The notes beneath the pieces were generated by a model. It saw only the letters and a program-made list of their open reading frames with translations, did no database searches and was not told where the DNA came from. From contig CAIMVG010000010.1 in NCBI GenBank assembly GCA_903844845.1, positions 124,001 to 188,000 on the forward strand: DNA of 64,000 nucleotides. The letters run 5' to 3'. Made by a program: the position numbers and the translations under genes. This DNA is from an uncultured Dehalococcoidia bacterium (GTDB lineage: Bacteria > Chloroflexota > Dehalococcoidia > Dehalococcoidales > UBA1222). Below are positions 46,071 through 54,748 of this stretch, one piece after another. Each line of letters opens with the position of its first letter. The first letter of the stretch is position 1.

Positions 46071-46612
46071 ATGAGTGATAAAAAAGCCCCCGAGACGGGT
46101 GAGATCAAAGCAAACCCCAACCCGCCCGAGGGCCATGAAGTACCGGTCGTTCCCTGGCCCGCATGGAAAACGGTGGTTTTGATCGCGATCGCCCTGTGTC
46201 AATCGGCCTGGTCACGAATTCAACCATCAGGTTCAACGCCAACCAAAAGAACCCGTCCGTAACGCAAAAACCGCCACCGACATATACCGGAACAGCCCCC
46301 CTTGCCATCACAAGCATCTCAGAAGCATGGAACTCCAATAATGACTTCGTCATGGTCTTTACTCCCTCCAGCGACACCGCGATTAACACTTCCATCCTGA
46401 ATTTGACGGTGCAGGCGGCTGCAAAAATACGGTCTACCGACGGAATTTATGTCGGCGTATTCACCTTGCCGGCAAACACCTCTCTTACGTACCCGACACT
46501 CACCATCAGGCTGTTCAACACTTCATCAAGCCTTCAGTTCACGATGAGGGCAGATATAACGGCAGATTCGATATATAACGCGTACCTCGATCGCAAATTC
46601 CTCAGGGGCTAA
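46071..46612 (+). pseudogene. Small single-pass membrane protein, frameshifted
   Basis: Frame 1 (ATG at 46071 behind GGAAGGAG) gives a Pro-rich cytoplasmic start and WPAWKTVVLIAIAL, the first half of a membrane helix. The reading then continues in a second frame from about 46190: SIGLVTNSTIRFNANQ and an extracytoplasmic domain of about 130 residues ending at 46612. One added base near 46190-46200 restores a 180-residue protein with one membrane helix. No family is recognised. Either the gene is broken or the sequence has a one-base error. It lies 18 bases before the CcdA-like gene. Confidence 0.6.
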
Positions 46613-46630
46613 TAAGGGAGGCTTTGAAAT

Positions 46631-47365
46631 ATGGATGCATGGATTCAATCAGTCCTGAAAGGTCAAACATTCGGATTTTTGGCGCTGGTAGCTGCCTTTC
46701 TTTTCGGGTTATCATCAGCCGCTACTACCGCCGGCTGCGGCGGACTTCCCGCCATGCTGGTGATTCTTGGCTACACGGGGTCCAGCAAGGTTAATAAAAA
46801 ACGACAATTGCTTATGGCGGCTGGAGCATTCACACTTTCATCTGTTGTAGCACTGGGCGCTCTTGGTGCCATAGTCAGTTACGCCGGAGTGAACATCATG
46901 GCAACGGAGGGCGTACTCGGTTTTTGGGTGAAAAAACTCCTTGGGTTAGTAGCGCTGCTTATCGGCCTTTCAGCTCTTGACTGGCTGCCGCTACGCTTCC
47001 CCACTTTTAAGGTATCTACCGATAAACTCCCTGGCGGGACTCTGGGGGCTCTGTTCCTGGGAGCTACCGTCGGCCTCGCGACCGCCGGATGCGCTGCCGC
47101 GTGCTCTCCTTTGCAGCTTCCCATCGTACTGGGTCTGGCTGCGCTGCGCGGCCAGGTACTTCAGGGTACCATCATCCTCATTATCTTCGCCATCGGATTC
47201 GTGGCTCCCCTCGTCGCAATAATGCTGGGCTTAGGCATGGGCAGGGCGACACACTTGATGGAAAAAATGGACAAACCGCTTCGCTATGTTTCAGGATTTT
47301 TCCTCCTCCTACTCGGTTTCTGGCTCTTGGCACAGATAAAAACTGGGAGCATAACCGGCTTTTAG
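46631..47365 (+). CDS. CcdA/DsbD-like transmembrane thiol-electron transporter
   Basis: A 244-residue membrane protein with six helices in two similar halves. Each half opens with a Gly/Cys-rich membrane segment: TAGCGGLP (Cys36) and TAGCAAACSPLQLP (Cys154, Cys158). This is the layout of CcdA and the DsbD core, which carry reducing power from cytoplasmic thioredoxin to exported thiol proteins. In this location the obvious clients are the two exported lipoyl proteins; apocytochromes from the ccm pathway are an alternative. Well-placed ribosome site and strong terminator. Confidence 0.8.
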   Translation: MDAWIQSVLKGQTFGFLALVAAFLFGLSSAATTAGCGGLPAMLVILGYTGSSKVNKKRQLLMAAGAFTLSSVVALGALGAIVSYAGVNIMATEGVLGFWVKKLLGLVALLIGLSALDWLPLRFPTFKVSTDKLPGGTLGALFLGATVGLATAGCAAACSPLQLPIVLGLAALRGQVLQGTIILIIFAIGFVAPLVAIMLGLGMGRATHLMEKMDKPLRYVSGFFLLLLGFWLLAQIKTGSITGF

Positions 47366-47385
47366 ACTTGGAAATCCCTGCTTTC

Positions 47386-47414
47386 AAAGAGAGGGGCTTC
47401 GGCCCCTCTCTTTT
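47386..47414 (+). terminator. Terminator after the CcdA-like gene
   Basis: AAAGAGAGGGGC, a TTCG tetraloop and GCCCCTCTCTTT form a 12-bp stem followed by TG. The short T tract overlaps the stem end. Confidence 0.8.
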
Positions 47415-47562
47415 GTACAGAATTCAGGAACTGATATGCCCGCAGAAAAAAGTCAAAAACCCCTTGGGAATACCGCTGGGAGTTCATGAAAAATACCGGT
47501 ATTGCAGGCCGCATTTAAGAATGTGTGACGGATCCAGCAACGAAGGTACGAATAAGTAAATT

Positions 47563-48258
47563 ATGGAAGTCCACCAGCCGCCAGCCTACCTGTACTCCAA
47601 CCTCGGCCTGATTCCTTTTCTGGACGCGATGGAATTGGAGCACAAGCTGACCAAACTCATATCTGATGAAAAATCCCATGACGTTCTGTTAATCCTCCAA
47701 CATCCCCCGACTGTTACGATGGGAAAATTTGGCAAACCGGAAAATGTATTAATCCCTCTATCCGAGCTGGGGGAAAAAGGCATCGCTTATTACGATTCGG
47801 ACCGCGGAGGAGATGCGACATTCAATTGCCCGGGGCAGATTATCGTTCACCCGATAATCAATCTCAAACACAGGGGAGCCAAAACTTACATCGCAGACCT
47901 GAACCTTATGGAATCCAGCGTACTTTCAAGCTACGGGGTAGAAGCCGATAAATTAGCCCAGCACCCGGGTATCTGGGTGAATGGAAAACAAATCGGAGCT
48001 GTGGGTTTACGAGTCAGCCACGGAATCAGTATGCATGGACTCTCACTCAATGTTAACCCCGATCTTTCAAATTTCAAGGTTATCAATCTCTGCGGCCTGC
48101 CAGGTAAAACAGCTACTTCCATCGAAGCTGAAATAGGACACACGGTTCCGATAGAAGAAGTTACACAAAGACTGATTCTTGCGTTCAGTGAGGTCTTCAA
48201 AGTTTCACTTTCGGAGATTTCCGTTGAACAACTTCGGGCTTTGTGCTCTATCTGCTGA
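47563..48258 (+). CDS. lipB: Octanoyltransferase, copy 2
   Basis: A 231-residue LipB paralogue of 42205-42924, with the same motifs: HPPTVTMGKF, RGGDATFNCPGQI, catalytic Lys142 in GKQIGAVGL, HGLSLNV and catalytic Cys177 in INLCGLPG. It stands after the terminator of the CcdA-like gene and has no visible promoter or strong ribosome site in the 150-base gap. Two catalytically intact copies in one cluster suggest separate targets or dosage. Confidence 0.92.
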   Translation: MEVHQPPAYLYSNLGLIPFLDAMELEHKLTKLISDEKSHDVLLILQHPPTVTMGKFGKPENVLIPLSELGEKGIAYYDSDRGGDATFNCPGQIIVHPIINLKHRGAKTYIADLNLMESSVLSSYGVEADKLAQHPGIWVNGKQIGAVGLRVSHGISMHGLSLNVNPDLSNFKVINLCGLPGKTATSIEAEIGHTVPIEEVTQRLILAFSEVFKVSLSEISVEQLRALCSIC

Positions 48259-48414
48259 TAACTATTTAAGCTGGTTCATATGTTCTTCGGTCCTGTCTTT
48301 TCTTATGTATTATCCGTCGATACACATTAAAACACACATTCTTTTATAAAATTAAACGGTATCCAAACGACTTTCCAACCGGTAACCAAGATTGTTCTGA
48401 TAGCATATAGTACT

Positions 48415-49761
48415 ATGCGATCAATAAACATAATATCAGCAACAACTAAACAAGATAAACGCTTGGTTAAAAACAGCAGAATTCTGGAGCAAGAAGACAA
48501 AACGACCCTGCTTTCCTCTGAATCCCTAAGTAACGCCAACACAGCATGGTTCGATAGCATCAGTCGTGTCACGGCGTCCGCCTGCAAGGACAAAACAGCC
48601 GTTGAAATCTTTCGCCAGATAGGCAGTGAACTAGGGATAATGGGGGTTTCAAGCGTATTCTTTACAAAACAGCAGCTTGGATCTTCATTAGACGCGTCGA
48701 ATGTTACACTTTCGTCGGGGGGTGCCCCTGTTTTCTATGCCCTGCCCAGGGGACGGGTTAAGACATCGATATTACCAAGCGACAGTGAAATCATCGAACG
48801 CGTGCTTTCATCTGGAAATGTCGCAGTAACAACTGAGCCGGGGATATTGGCGCAACTGTTTCTACCCCTCCCAGGAGACTCCACGGCGCCTGTTGGGCCC
48901 GTGTCATACGTCTGCGCGCCACTAGGTAGCATTGCCAACGTTTTTGGGGTACTGGTGGCAGTATCCCCCGAAATTACTCCGCTCAAAATGCAGAACATCA
49001 CTATACTAGCCCAAATCGCTTCCATGTCACATTCCAACAGCTGTTTGAATGCAGAAATAGACGCTATGCGAGAAAAACTGGAGTGTATGGATAAGGGTTT
49101 CGGATCCGCTGCCAGCGAATTAGACAGGAGCGTCCAGGATATGGTTTATGCTTTGACCATTCCGATGGAGATGCGAGACCCATACACCTCCGGCCACCAG
49201 GCAAGGGTTACAAACCTCGCCGTCGCGATCGCTGAAGAGATGGGTATTGCGCAATATCACATTGACGGCCTGAGACTTGCGGCTTCGATCCATGACATAG
49301 GCAAAATTGTTATCCCTTTCGAGATCCTTAACCGCCCAATGCGCCTATCCGAAGCCGAACTCAACCTCATTAAAATGCATCCGCAAGTGGCCTTCGAAAT
49401 GCTCAGCCCTATCAGCTTCAGATGGCCGATTGCCGAGATAGTCAGGCAGCACCACGAAAGGGCCGATGGCTCAGGGTATCCCCGCGGGCTAAAATCAAAC
49501 GAGACACTTCTTGAAGCCAAGATACTGGCAGTGGCGGACGTTGTGGAAGCTATGAGTTCACACCGCCCATACCGGGCCTCTCTCGGTATCGACGCTGCTC
49601 TTGAAGAAGTTTCTTCACAATCGGGGATTATTTATGACGCCGAGGCTGTTGCAGCTTGTATTCGTCTATTACTCATAAAGAATTTTAGCTTTGAAATCAC
49701 TTTACCTACTGCAAATCAGAATGACAGCCCCTTTAAGACCGTTAACGGGTGGACAAAATGA
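48415..49761 (+). CDS. HD-GYP domain phosphodiesterase with GAF-like sensor
   Basis: A 448-residue protein. Residues 50-210 look like a GAF-type sensor; a short helix leads to an HD-GYP domain with His293-Asp294 in SIHDIGK, GYP at 354-356 in DGSGYPRGL, and DVVEAMSSHRPYR. HD-GYP enzymes hydrolyse cyclic di-GMP. No transmembrane segment is seen, so it should sense a cytoplasmic signal. The next gene is an OmpR-type regulator 186 bases downstream. Confidence 0.88.
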   Translation: MRSINIISATTKQDKRLVKNSRILEQEDKTTLLSSESLSNANTAWFDSISRVTASACKDKTAVEIFRQIGSELGIMGVSSVFFTKQQLGSSLDASNVTLSSGGAPVFYALPRGRVKTSILPSDSEIIERVLSSGNVAVTTEPGILAQLFLPLPGDSTAPVGPVSYVCAPLGSIANVFGVLVAVSPEITPLKMQNITILAQIASMSHSNSCLNAEIDAMREKLECMDKGFGSAASELDRSVQDMVYALTIPMEMRDPYTSGHQARVTNLAVAIAEEMGIAQYHIDGLRLAASIHDIGKIVIPFEILNRPMRLSEAELNLIKMHPQVAFEMLSPISFRWPIAEIVRQHHERADGSGYPRGLKSNETLLEAKILAVADVVEAMSSHRPYRASLGIDAALEEVSSQSGIIYDAEAVAACIRLLLIKNFSFEITLPTANQNDSPFKTVNGWTK

Positions 49762-49947
49762 ATACTCGGTTATTTTAAATAACCAAACTAATCACCTCGT
49801 TCTAACTAAAATTTCAAGGAGGGGACTCAGGCAGTCAAATACAACAGAAACCTGTGGACTGCGTCTCACGATTGTGCTATTCTCGAATTTGGGTACTCCT
49901 ACAATGCATCATATCAGAAGCTTGTACATTGAAAGGAGGGTGTTATA

Positions 49948-50640
49948 TTGGAAAAGCCGAAAATCCTGGTCGTAGATGATGAACCGGCCCTGGTAGAACT
50001 TCTCAGGGAATGGCTTGAAAAAGGCAGCTACGACGTTTTTACAGCAAGTGACGGATTAGAGGGTCTGCGTGAATTCTTCAAACACCAGCCTGACTTGGCT
50101 ATTCTGGATGTAGCAATGCCAGCGATGACTGGGTTCGAGTTGTGCCAACGCATTCGTGAAGTCTCCCAGATTCCGGTAATAATGCTTAGTGCTAAGGGGC
50201 AGGAACTCGATAAAGTCAGAGGCCTCAACCTCGGAGCTGATGAATACCTTGTAAAACCCATGAGCCGCCAGGAACTACTGGCCAGGGTAGCGGCCTTGTT
50301 GCGCAGGGTCTACATGACCCCAATGGAGCCAGCCAGCAACTACTCGGATTCGGGATTGAGCCTTGATTTTGCCAAACATGAAGCTTTCGTACGCGGGGAA
50401 AAAGTATCCCTGACGCCCACTGAATATCGTTTGCTCTCGTACCTGGTGCAACATCCCGACCAGGTATTAACACTGCAGCAGATGTGGGACCGCATCTGGG
50501 GATGGACTGGGGGCTCGCTTGAGAGCGTTAAGTGGCACATCGCCTATTTGAGGAAGAAGATCGAGGTAAATCCTGAGAAACCCGAGATGATACTTACCGT
50601 AAGGGGGGTCGGCTACCGATATCAGAAACCCCGCGCATAA
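49948..50640 (+). CDS. OmpR family response regulator
   Basis: A 230-residue regulator: receiver domain with VVDDEP, phospho-acceptor Asp54 in AILDVAMPAM, switch Ser in MLSAKG and Lys in YLVKPMS, followed by a winged-helix DNA-binding domain (SLTPTEYRLLSYLVQHPDQV, ending RGVGYRYQK). The start codon is TTG behind AAAGGAGG. No histidine kinase adjoins it. A palindrome GGTTATTT-T-AAATAACC at 49768-49784 in its upstream gap could be a binding site. Confidence 0.92.
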   Translation: MEKPKILVVDDEPALVELLREWLEKGSYDVFTASDGLEGLREFFKHQPDLAILDVAMPAMTGFELCQRIREVSQIPVIMLSAKGQELDKVRGLNLGADEYLVKPMSRQELLARVAALLRRVYMTPMEPASNYSDSGLSLDFAKHEAFVRGEKVSLTPTEYRLLSYLVQHPDQVLTLQQMWDRIWGWTGGSLESVKWHIAYLRKKIEVNPEKPEMILTVRGVGYRYQKPRA

Positions 50641-50742
50641 CTACTTGCCTACCTTACCGGGAGCGTTTTCACCTGCGAGGAAGTAAGATTAATGCGTGGT
50701 TTCAGCAGTTTGGGGTCCTAGTAAAAACAAGGCTTAATATAT

Positions 50743-50772
50743 GAAAAGGGGAGGCTCTCGCCTCCCCTTTTC
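50743..50772. terminator. Bidirectional terminator between response regulator and transporter
   Basis: GAAAAGGGGAGGC, a TCTC loop and GCCTCCCCTTTTC form a 13-bp stem between two convergent genes; the A/T ends serve either direction. Confidence 0.85.
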
Positions 50773-50789
50773 TCAAACTGCGTGAATTT

Positions 50790-52214
50790 TTATTTCTTTT
50801 CTAGTTTTCCAGCCGCCTCGGATACGGCTGATGTAGAGGAAGCAGCATTCTCGATGTCGATGTGATTGGTTTCTTTGACCAGGAAAAGGCCCACAAAGAA
50901 ACAGACTGCAGCGATAAGCATTGGCCACCACAAACCGGCATAGTTATTATTGGTCCTGTTGATAAGCGACAGGCCTATGATGGGAACCAGTCCCCCGAAT
51001 ACGCCATTGCCGATGTGGTACGGCAACGACATAGAGGTATAGCGTATCTTGGTCGGGAACAATTCTACAAGGAAAGCGGCGATAGGCCCGTAAACCATGG
51101 TAACGTAGACCACCTGGATGAAGATAAGCAGGGCCAAAGCCACGGGGTGATAACCCTGGTAGGCAAAAAGAAACTGTTGGAAAGGCTTGGTAGAGTTGAC
51201 CGGAGCGAATGCCGCCATAGCCCCATAGATTGGATAATAGGTCAAAACGGCCAGGGCCATACCAGTGAGCATGATTTTCTTGCGCCCTATCTTGTCAGAA
51301 AGCCAGCCGAAAAAGATAAACAACGGAGTGCCAAGCAGAAGCGCAGCCCCTATAATGATATTTGAATCAACCAGGCCTACGCCAAAGATTTTCTGGAGAT
51401 AAAATAGAGCATAGAATTGCCCGGTGTACCACACGACGCCCTGGCCCATGGTGGCACCGAATAGAGCGATAAGGACCCATTTAAGATTGTAAGGATTGCC
51501 GAAACTCTCTTTAAGCGGGTTCTTGGAGACAGTCTTGGTATCTTTGAGTTTCTGGAACATGGGGGATTCGCGCAATGAAAGGCGTATCCACAGCGAAACG
51601 ATAACAAGTACGATGGAAATCAGGAACGGAATACGCCAACCGTAGTTGTTGAAAGCGGCCGTACCGAGGGCCTGGCGCGCTATGAGTATGACTCCCAGGG
51701 AGATAAACAACCCGAGAGTGGCCGTGGTCTGTATCCAACTGGTAAAGAATCCTCGCCGCCCTTGCGGAGAATGCTCGGCTATATAGGTAGCGGCCCCGCC
51801 GTATTCCCCTCCTAGAGCCAGCCCCTGTAAAATGCGCAGTGCGATAAGGATTATCCCGGCCCAAACACCCAGGGTGGCGTAAGTGGGCAGCAGACCAACG
51901 GCAAATGTGCCGAGGCCCATGATGGTCATCGTAACAAGGAATGTGTATTTACGCCCGATTATGTCGCCTATACGTCCGAAAACGATAGCGCCGAATGGGC
52001 GCACCATGAAGCCGACTGCAAAAGTTGCCAACCAGGCGATGAGGTCACCCACGGCGGTCCCGGTGTGATAGAACTTGCTGGCGATAGTTGTAGCCAGACT
52101 GCCGAAGATATAAAAGTCGTACCATTCAATCATGGTACCCGCGGCAGACGCGAATATGACTTTCTGTATGCCCTTTGTGGCACTCGCGGCGGTGGGCTGA
52201 GATGTGCTAGCCAT
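50790..52214 (-). CDS. MFS transporter, metabolite:H+ symporter (MHS) family
   Basis: A 474-residue, twelve-helix transporter. The N-terminus ASAAGTMIEWYDFYIFG and the cytoplasmic loop GRIGDIIGRKYTF are the MHS family signature, shared with carriers for shikimate, proline/betaine and organic acids. LALGGEYGGAATYIAEHSP is also typical. The substrate cannot be judged. It follows the universal stress protein gene by 84 bases and probably shares its promoter. Confidence 0.9.
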   Translation of the reverse strand: MASTSQPTAASATKGIQKVIFASAAGTMIEWYDFYIFGSLATTIASKFYHTGTAVGDLIAWLATFAVGFMVRPFGAIVFGRIGDIIGRKYTFLVTMTIMGLGTFAVGLLPTYATLGVWAGIILIALRILQGLALGGEYGGAATYIAEHSPQGRRGFFTSWIQTTATLGLFISLGVILIARQALGTAAFNNYGWRIPFLISIVLVIVSLWIRLSLRESPMFQKLKDTKTVSKNPLKESFGNPYNLKWVLIALFGATMGQGVVWYTGQFYALFYLQKIFGVGLVDSNIIIGAALLLGTPLFIFFGWLSDKIGRKKIMLTGMALAVLTYYPIYGAMAAFAPVNSTKPFQQFLFAYQGYHPVALALLIFIQVVYVTMVYGPIAAFLVELFPTKIRYTSMSLPYHIGNGVFGGLVPIIGLSLINRTNNNYAGLWWPMLIAAVCFFVGLFLVKETNHIDIENAASSTSAVSEAAGKLEKK

Positions 52215-52298
52215 TTATCCCTCCTTTAAATATTTTGGCCCATCGTAAGCAGGTGTCGGATGTTAAAACCCCGATTGCAAATTGAAAATAAACGCTGA

Positions 52299-52736
52299 TC
52301 AGGCTTTCGCCCGGACAAGAAGTACGGGAATGTGGGCATTACGCACGATACGGTCGGCTGTGCTTCCCATCAGCCATCGAGCCGGGCCGGTGCGGCCATG
52401 GGTAGACATAGCAATAACATCGGCCTTGGTGTCGTCCGCTACTTTCAGGATAACCTCATCTGGAGCGCCATCACGCAAGATGCTGGAGACTTTGTAGCCA
52501 TCGGCTTTGAGCTGGCGCTCAATCTCTGCGGTATATTTTTTGGCTCTGGTTTCTTGATCTTCGACCGCTCGCTCGGCTATCGAGGGGTCGGAGAATGCAA
52601 ACTCCAAGGCTGGATTTGAAGCAACATTTAAAATGATGATTTCGGCGCCTTCTGAATACGCTAGAGCCTTCGCGTGCGGCAAGACTCCTTCGGCTGTTTT
52701 GGAGCCATCCAGCGGCACTAGGATCTTTTTGTACAT
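52299..52736 (-). CDS. Universal stress protein, UspA family
   Basis: A 145-residue alpha/beta protein starting MYKKILVPLDGS, with the ATP-binding pattern GRTGPARWLMGST near the C-terminus and a terminal VLLVRA strand. The start at 52736 is preferred because GGAGG lies just upstream; an ATG 12 bases earlier is part of that ribosome site. It is upstream of the MHS transporter in a probable two-gene unit with a long leader. Confidence 0.9.
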   Translation of the reverse strand: MYKKILVPLDGSKTAEGVLPHAKALAYSEGAEIIILNVASNPALEFAFSDPSIAERAVEDQETRAKKYTAEIERQLKADGYKVSSILRDGAPDEVILKVADDTKADVIAMSTHGRTGPARWLMGSTADRIVRNAHIPVLLVRAKA

Positions 52737-53050
52737 ACCGTCCTCCATTTATTTATTTCGAAATGGTCGAGGCAGCGTCTACATAGTTCAGTGTCGTGGG
52801 ATCCTGCAGGTGCAAAAACGGAATTGCACACGGGATTTTGGGAATACGAACAGGTTATTTTCTCGTCTGACCTCCTAAAAATAATAAGAATACCCGAGTA
52901 AAAATACTACTCCCAGGTGAGGAAGAAAGGGAGATAACCTGGGAAACGGGCAAGTGCGGTGCTTAGTTCCGTACGGTTGTTATAGTCTTAGTTCCCGCAC
53001 GTCCACCGAACTTAAAGAAGAATAATACTAAAAATATCATTAATAGTCAA
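52737..53050 (-). promoter_or_regulatory. Promoter and long structured leader of the usp-MHS unit
   Basis: On the minus strand TTGACT, 17 bases, TATTAT (53022-53050) predicts a start near 53015 and an untranslated leader of roughly 280 bases. The leader contains two copies of CGGAACTAAG-like sequence, a hairpin CCCAGGT/ACCTGGG (52912-52943) directly followed by a second hairpin GAGTA/TACTC, and an unused AGGAGG. No gene is seen. This could be a riboswitch or other cis-regulator, but no known class was recognised. Confidence 0.5.
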
Positions 53051-53112
53051 ATGCGATGTTCGTTAGTTACCTATTACAAACCAAAAGAGGATGATTTTCA
53101 TCAACTTCAGTC

Positions 53113-54543
53113 CTATTCCGGTGGTTCAACGTGGATCACCACCCTGCCGAGCCCGGGGAAATGTTCCCGCAACTTCGCCTCCGTCTGTGAAGTCAGGTCA
53201 TGGGCGTCATTAATAGGCATTTCGGGGTCCACTATGCAGTGGAATGAAAGAGACACATCCTGTTTACTTCGCAGGATAGTAATTTTATGGCATTCCTTTA
53301 AACCCGATATCTCTTCAGGAAGTAGTTCAACCGCCCTTTGTATCTCGCCTGACCCAGCCTGTACTGCTGAGGTAAGAATTTCATGGTCACCAACCGGTTC
53401 GATGTGGGCGACTATTTCAGTTAGTTCCGGCACTTCAAGCGCAATGGCTTTCTCAAGCACATTTACACGTTCATGAGCCTGGCGTACACTGAGGTTTTCA
53501 GGAACTTCCGCATGCAATTCAAGGCTTAGACTTCCTCGAACATCATGCATATGAAGCCCATGGACGTTGATCCCTTCACGTGCTGCCGCACAATGAACCT
53601 TCTCAACCAGGCTGTTGCTATCACGGGCAACCGGGTCGATGTGTACCATGACATCGGTGCGGGGTAAAAGTTTTTGAACTGCGCTCTCGGCCGCCGAAGC
53701 GATGGAATGAGCCTCTTCCAGGCTGGCAGTGCGGGAAACCGCAAGAGTCATATCGACAAACACCGATGGCCCGCTCTGGCGTGAACGGATGCGGTCAACG
53801 GCAATAACTCCCGGGATAGAGGTCACTACCCGTTCAACAGCCGCATTGATTCCGATTGGAGCGCTATCCATGAGAGTCCTGATACTTCGACTCCCCATGT
53901 TGACACTCACATAAATAACGATCCCCGAAACACCAAGTGCCGCGATAGCATCGGAACGGAAGAACCAGGATGCCAGACCCGGGTTGCTGCTCTTTATGAG
54001 TTCTCCAATGCTGACAGCGATGAGTCCAGCGATAACTACTGCTGAAGACCATACATCGGTGGAAAAATGCAGTGCATCGGCCTCAAGCGCCTGGCTGCCA
54101 TGTTTTTTAGCTGCTTTCATCAGGGCTCGCGAGCGCGTTAAATCAATAGCTATGGAAAGACCCATGACGATGAAACTCCAGTAACTGACTTTAACTTCGA
54201 TCGTCTGGAAGAAGAGGCGTTGCGTCGCTTCATAAATGATCCAACCACAGGTTATAAAAAGGAGCAACGTTTCAATCAAAGCTGAAAAGTTCTCAACTTT
54301 ACCGTGACCATAAGGATGATCGGCATCGGCGGGGCGATCGGAAGCACGCACTGCAAAAAGGGTAACACCCGCAGCTACCAGATCCAATCCGCTATGGGCT
54401 GCCTCGGAGAGAATGCCCAGTGAACGAGTCAACAGCCCAATGGTTAATTTGAACGAGGTTAGAAATATGGCCGCAATCACCGATGAAAGAGCTACAAGGC
54501 GTTTCTCACGCTCGGCCTTTGTGTCCGTTTGAATATCCGCCAT
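53113..54543 (-). CDS. Cation diffusion facilitator with extended C-terminal domain
   Basis: A 476-residue CDF exporter. Six membrane helices fill the first 210 residues, with metal-site pairs in EAAHSGLD and DALHFSTD, and YGHGKVEN in the cytoplasmic loop. The C-terminal 265 residues are far longer than usual and look like two or three ferredoxin-like CDF cytoplasmic domains in series, each with MVHIDPV, IVAHIEPV or VVIHVEPP endings. Likely Zn, Mn or Fe efflux. It appears monocistronic. Confidence 0.88.
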   Translation of the reverse strand: MADIQTDTKAEREKRLVALSSVIAAIFLTSFKLTIGLLTRSLGILSEAAHSGLDLVAAGVTLFAVRASDRPADADHPYGHGKVENFSALIETLLLFITCGWIIYEATQRLFFQTIEVKVSYWSFIVMGLSIAIDLTRSRALMKAAKKHGSQALEADALHFSTDVWSSAVVIAGLIAVSIGELIKSSNPGLASWFFRSDAIAALGVSGIVIYVSVNMGSRSIRTLMDSAPIGINAAVERVVTSIPGVIAVDRIRSRQSGPSVFVDMTLAVSRTASLEEAHSIASAAESAVQKLLPRTDVMVHIDPVARDSNSLVEKVHCAAAREGINVHGLHMHDVRGSLSLELHAEVPENLSVRQAHERVNVLEKAIALEVPELTEIVAHIEPVGDHEILTSAVQAGSGEIQRAVELLPEEISGLKECHKITILRSKQDVSLSFHCIVDPEMPINDAHDLTSQTEAKLREHFPGLGRVVIHVEPPE

Positions 54544-54562
54544 TACCGTTCATGTCCTTGTA

Positions 54563-54588
54563 TAAAAAAAGAGGGCCGAATGGCCCTC
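54563..54588 (-). terminator. Terminator upstream of the CDF gene
   Basis: On the minus strand GAGGGCC, an ATTC loop, GGCCCTC, then TTTTTTTATA. It ends the transcript of the hypothetical gene 54749-55150 before the CDF gene. Confidence 0.8.
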
Positions 54589-54748
54589 GCCCTGACACAT
54601 TGTCAGTGGTTACGGCTGAAAGAAACCGTAAAACGATTATAAGACTTGAGGCAGTGGGGCGCAACTTAGAGCCGGCAAGAAGCAGAATCCCGTTGACCTG
54701 GTAAATCTATACGCATGTCCCAAGCAATGGTATCGTAGAAGAAGCAGT

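Noticed and set aside
47415-47560. Small ORF between the CcdA-like gene and second lipB
   Set aside because: The frame is a continuation of an antiphase frame of the CcdA-like gene past its terminator, without a start or ribosome site.
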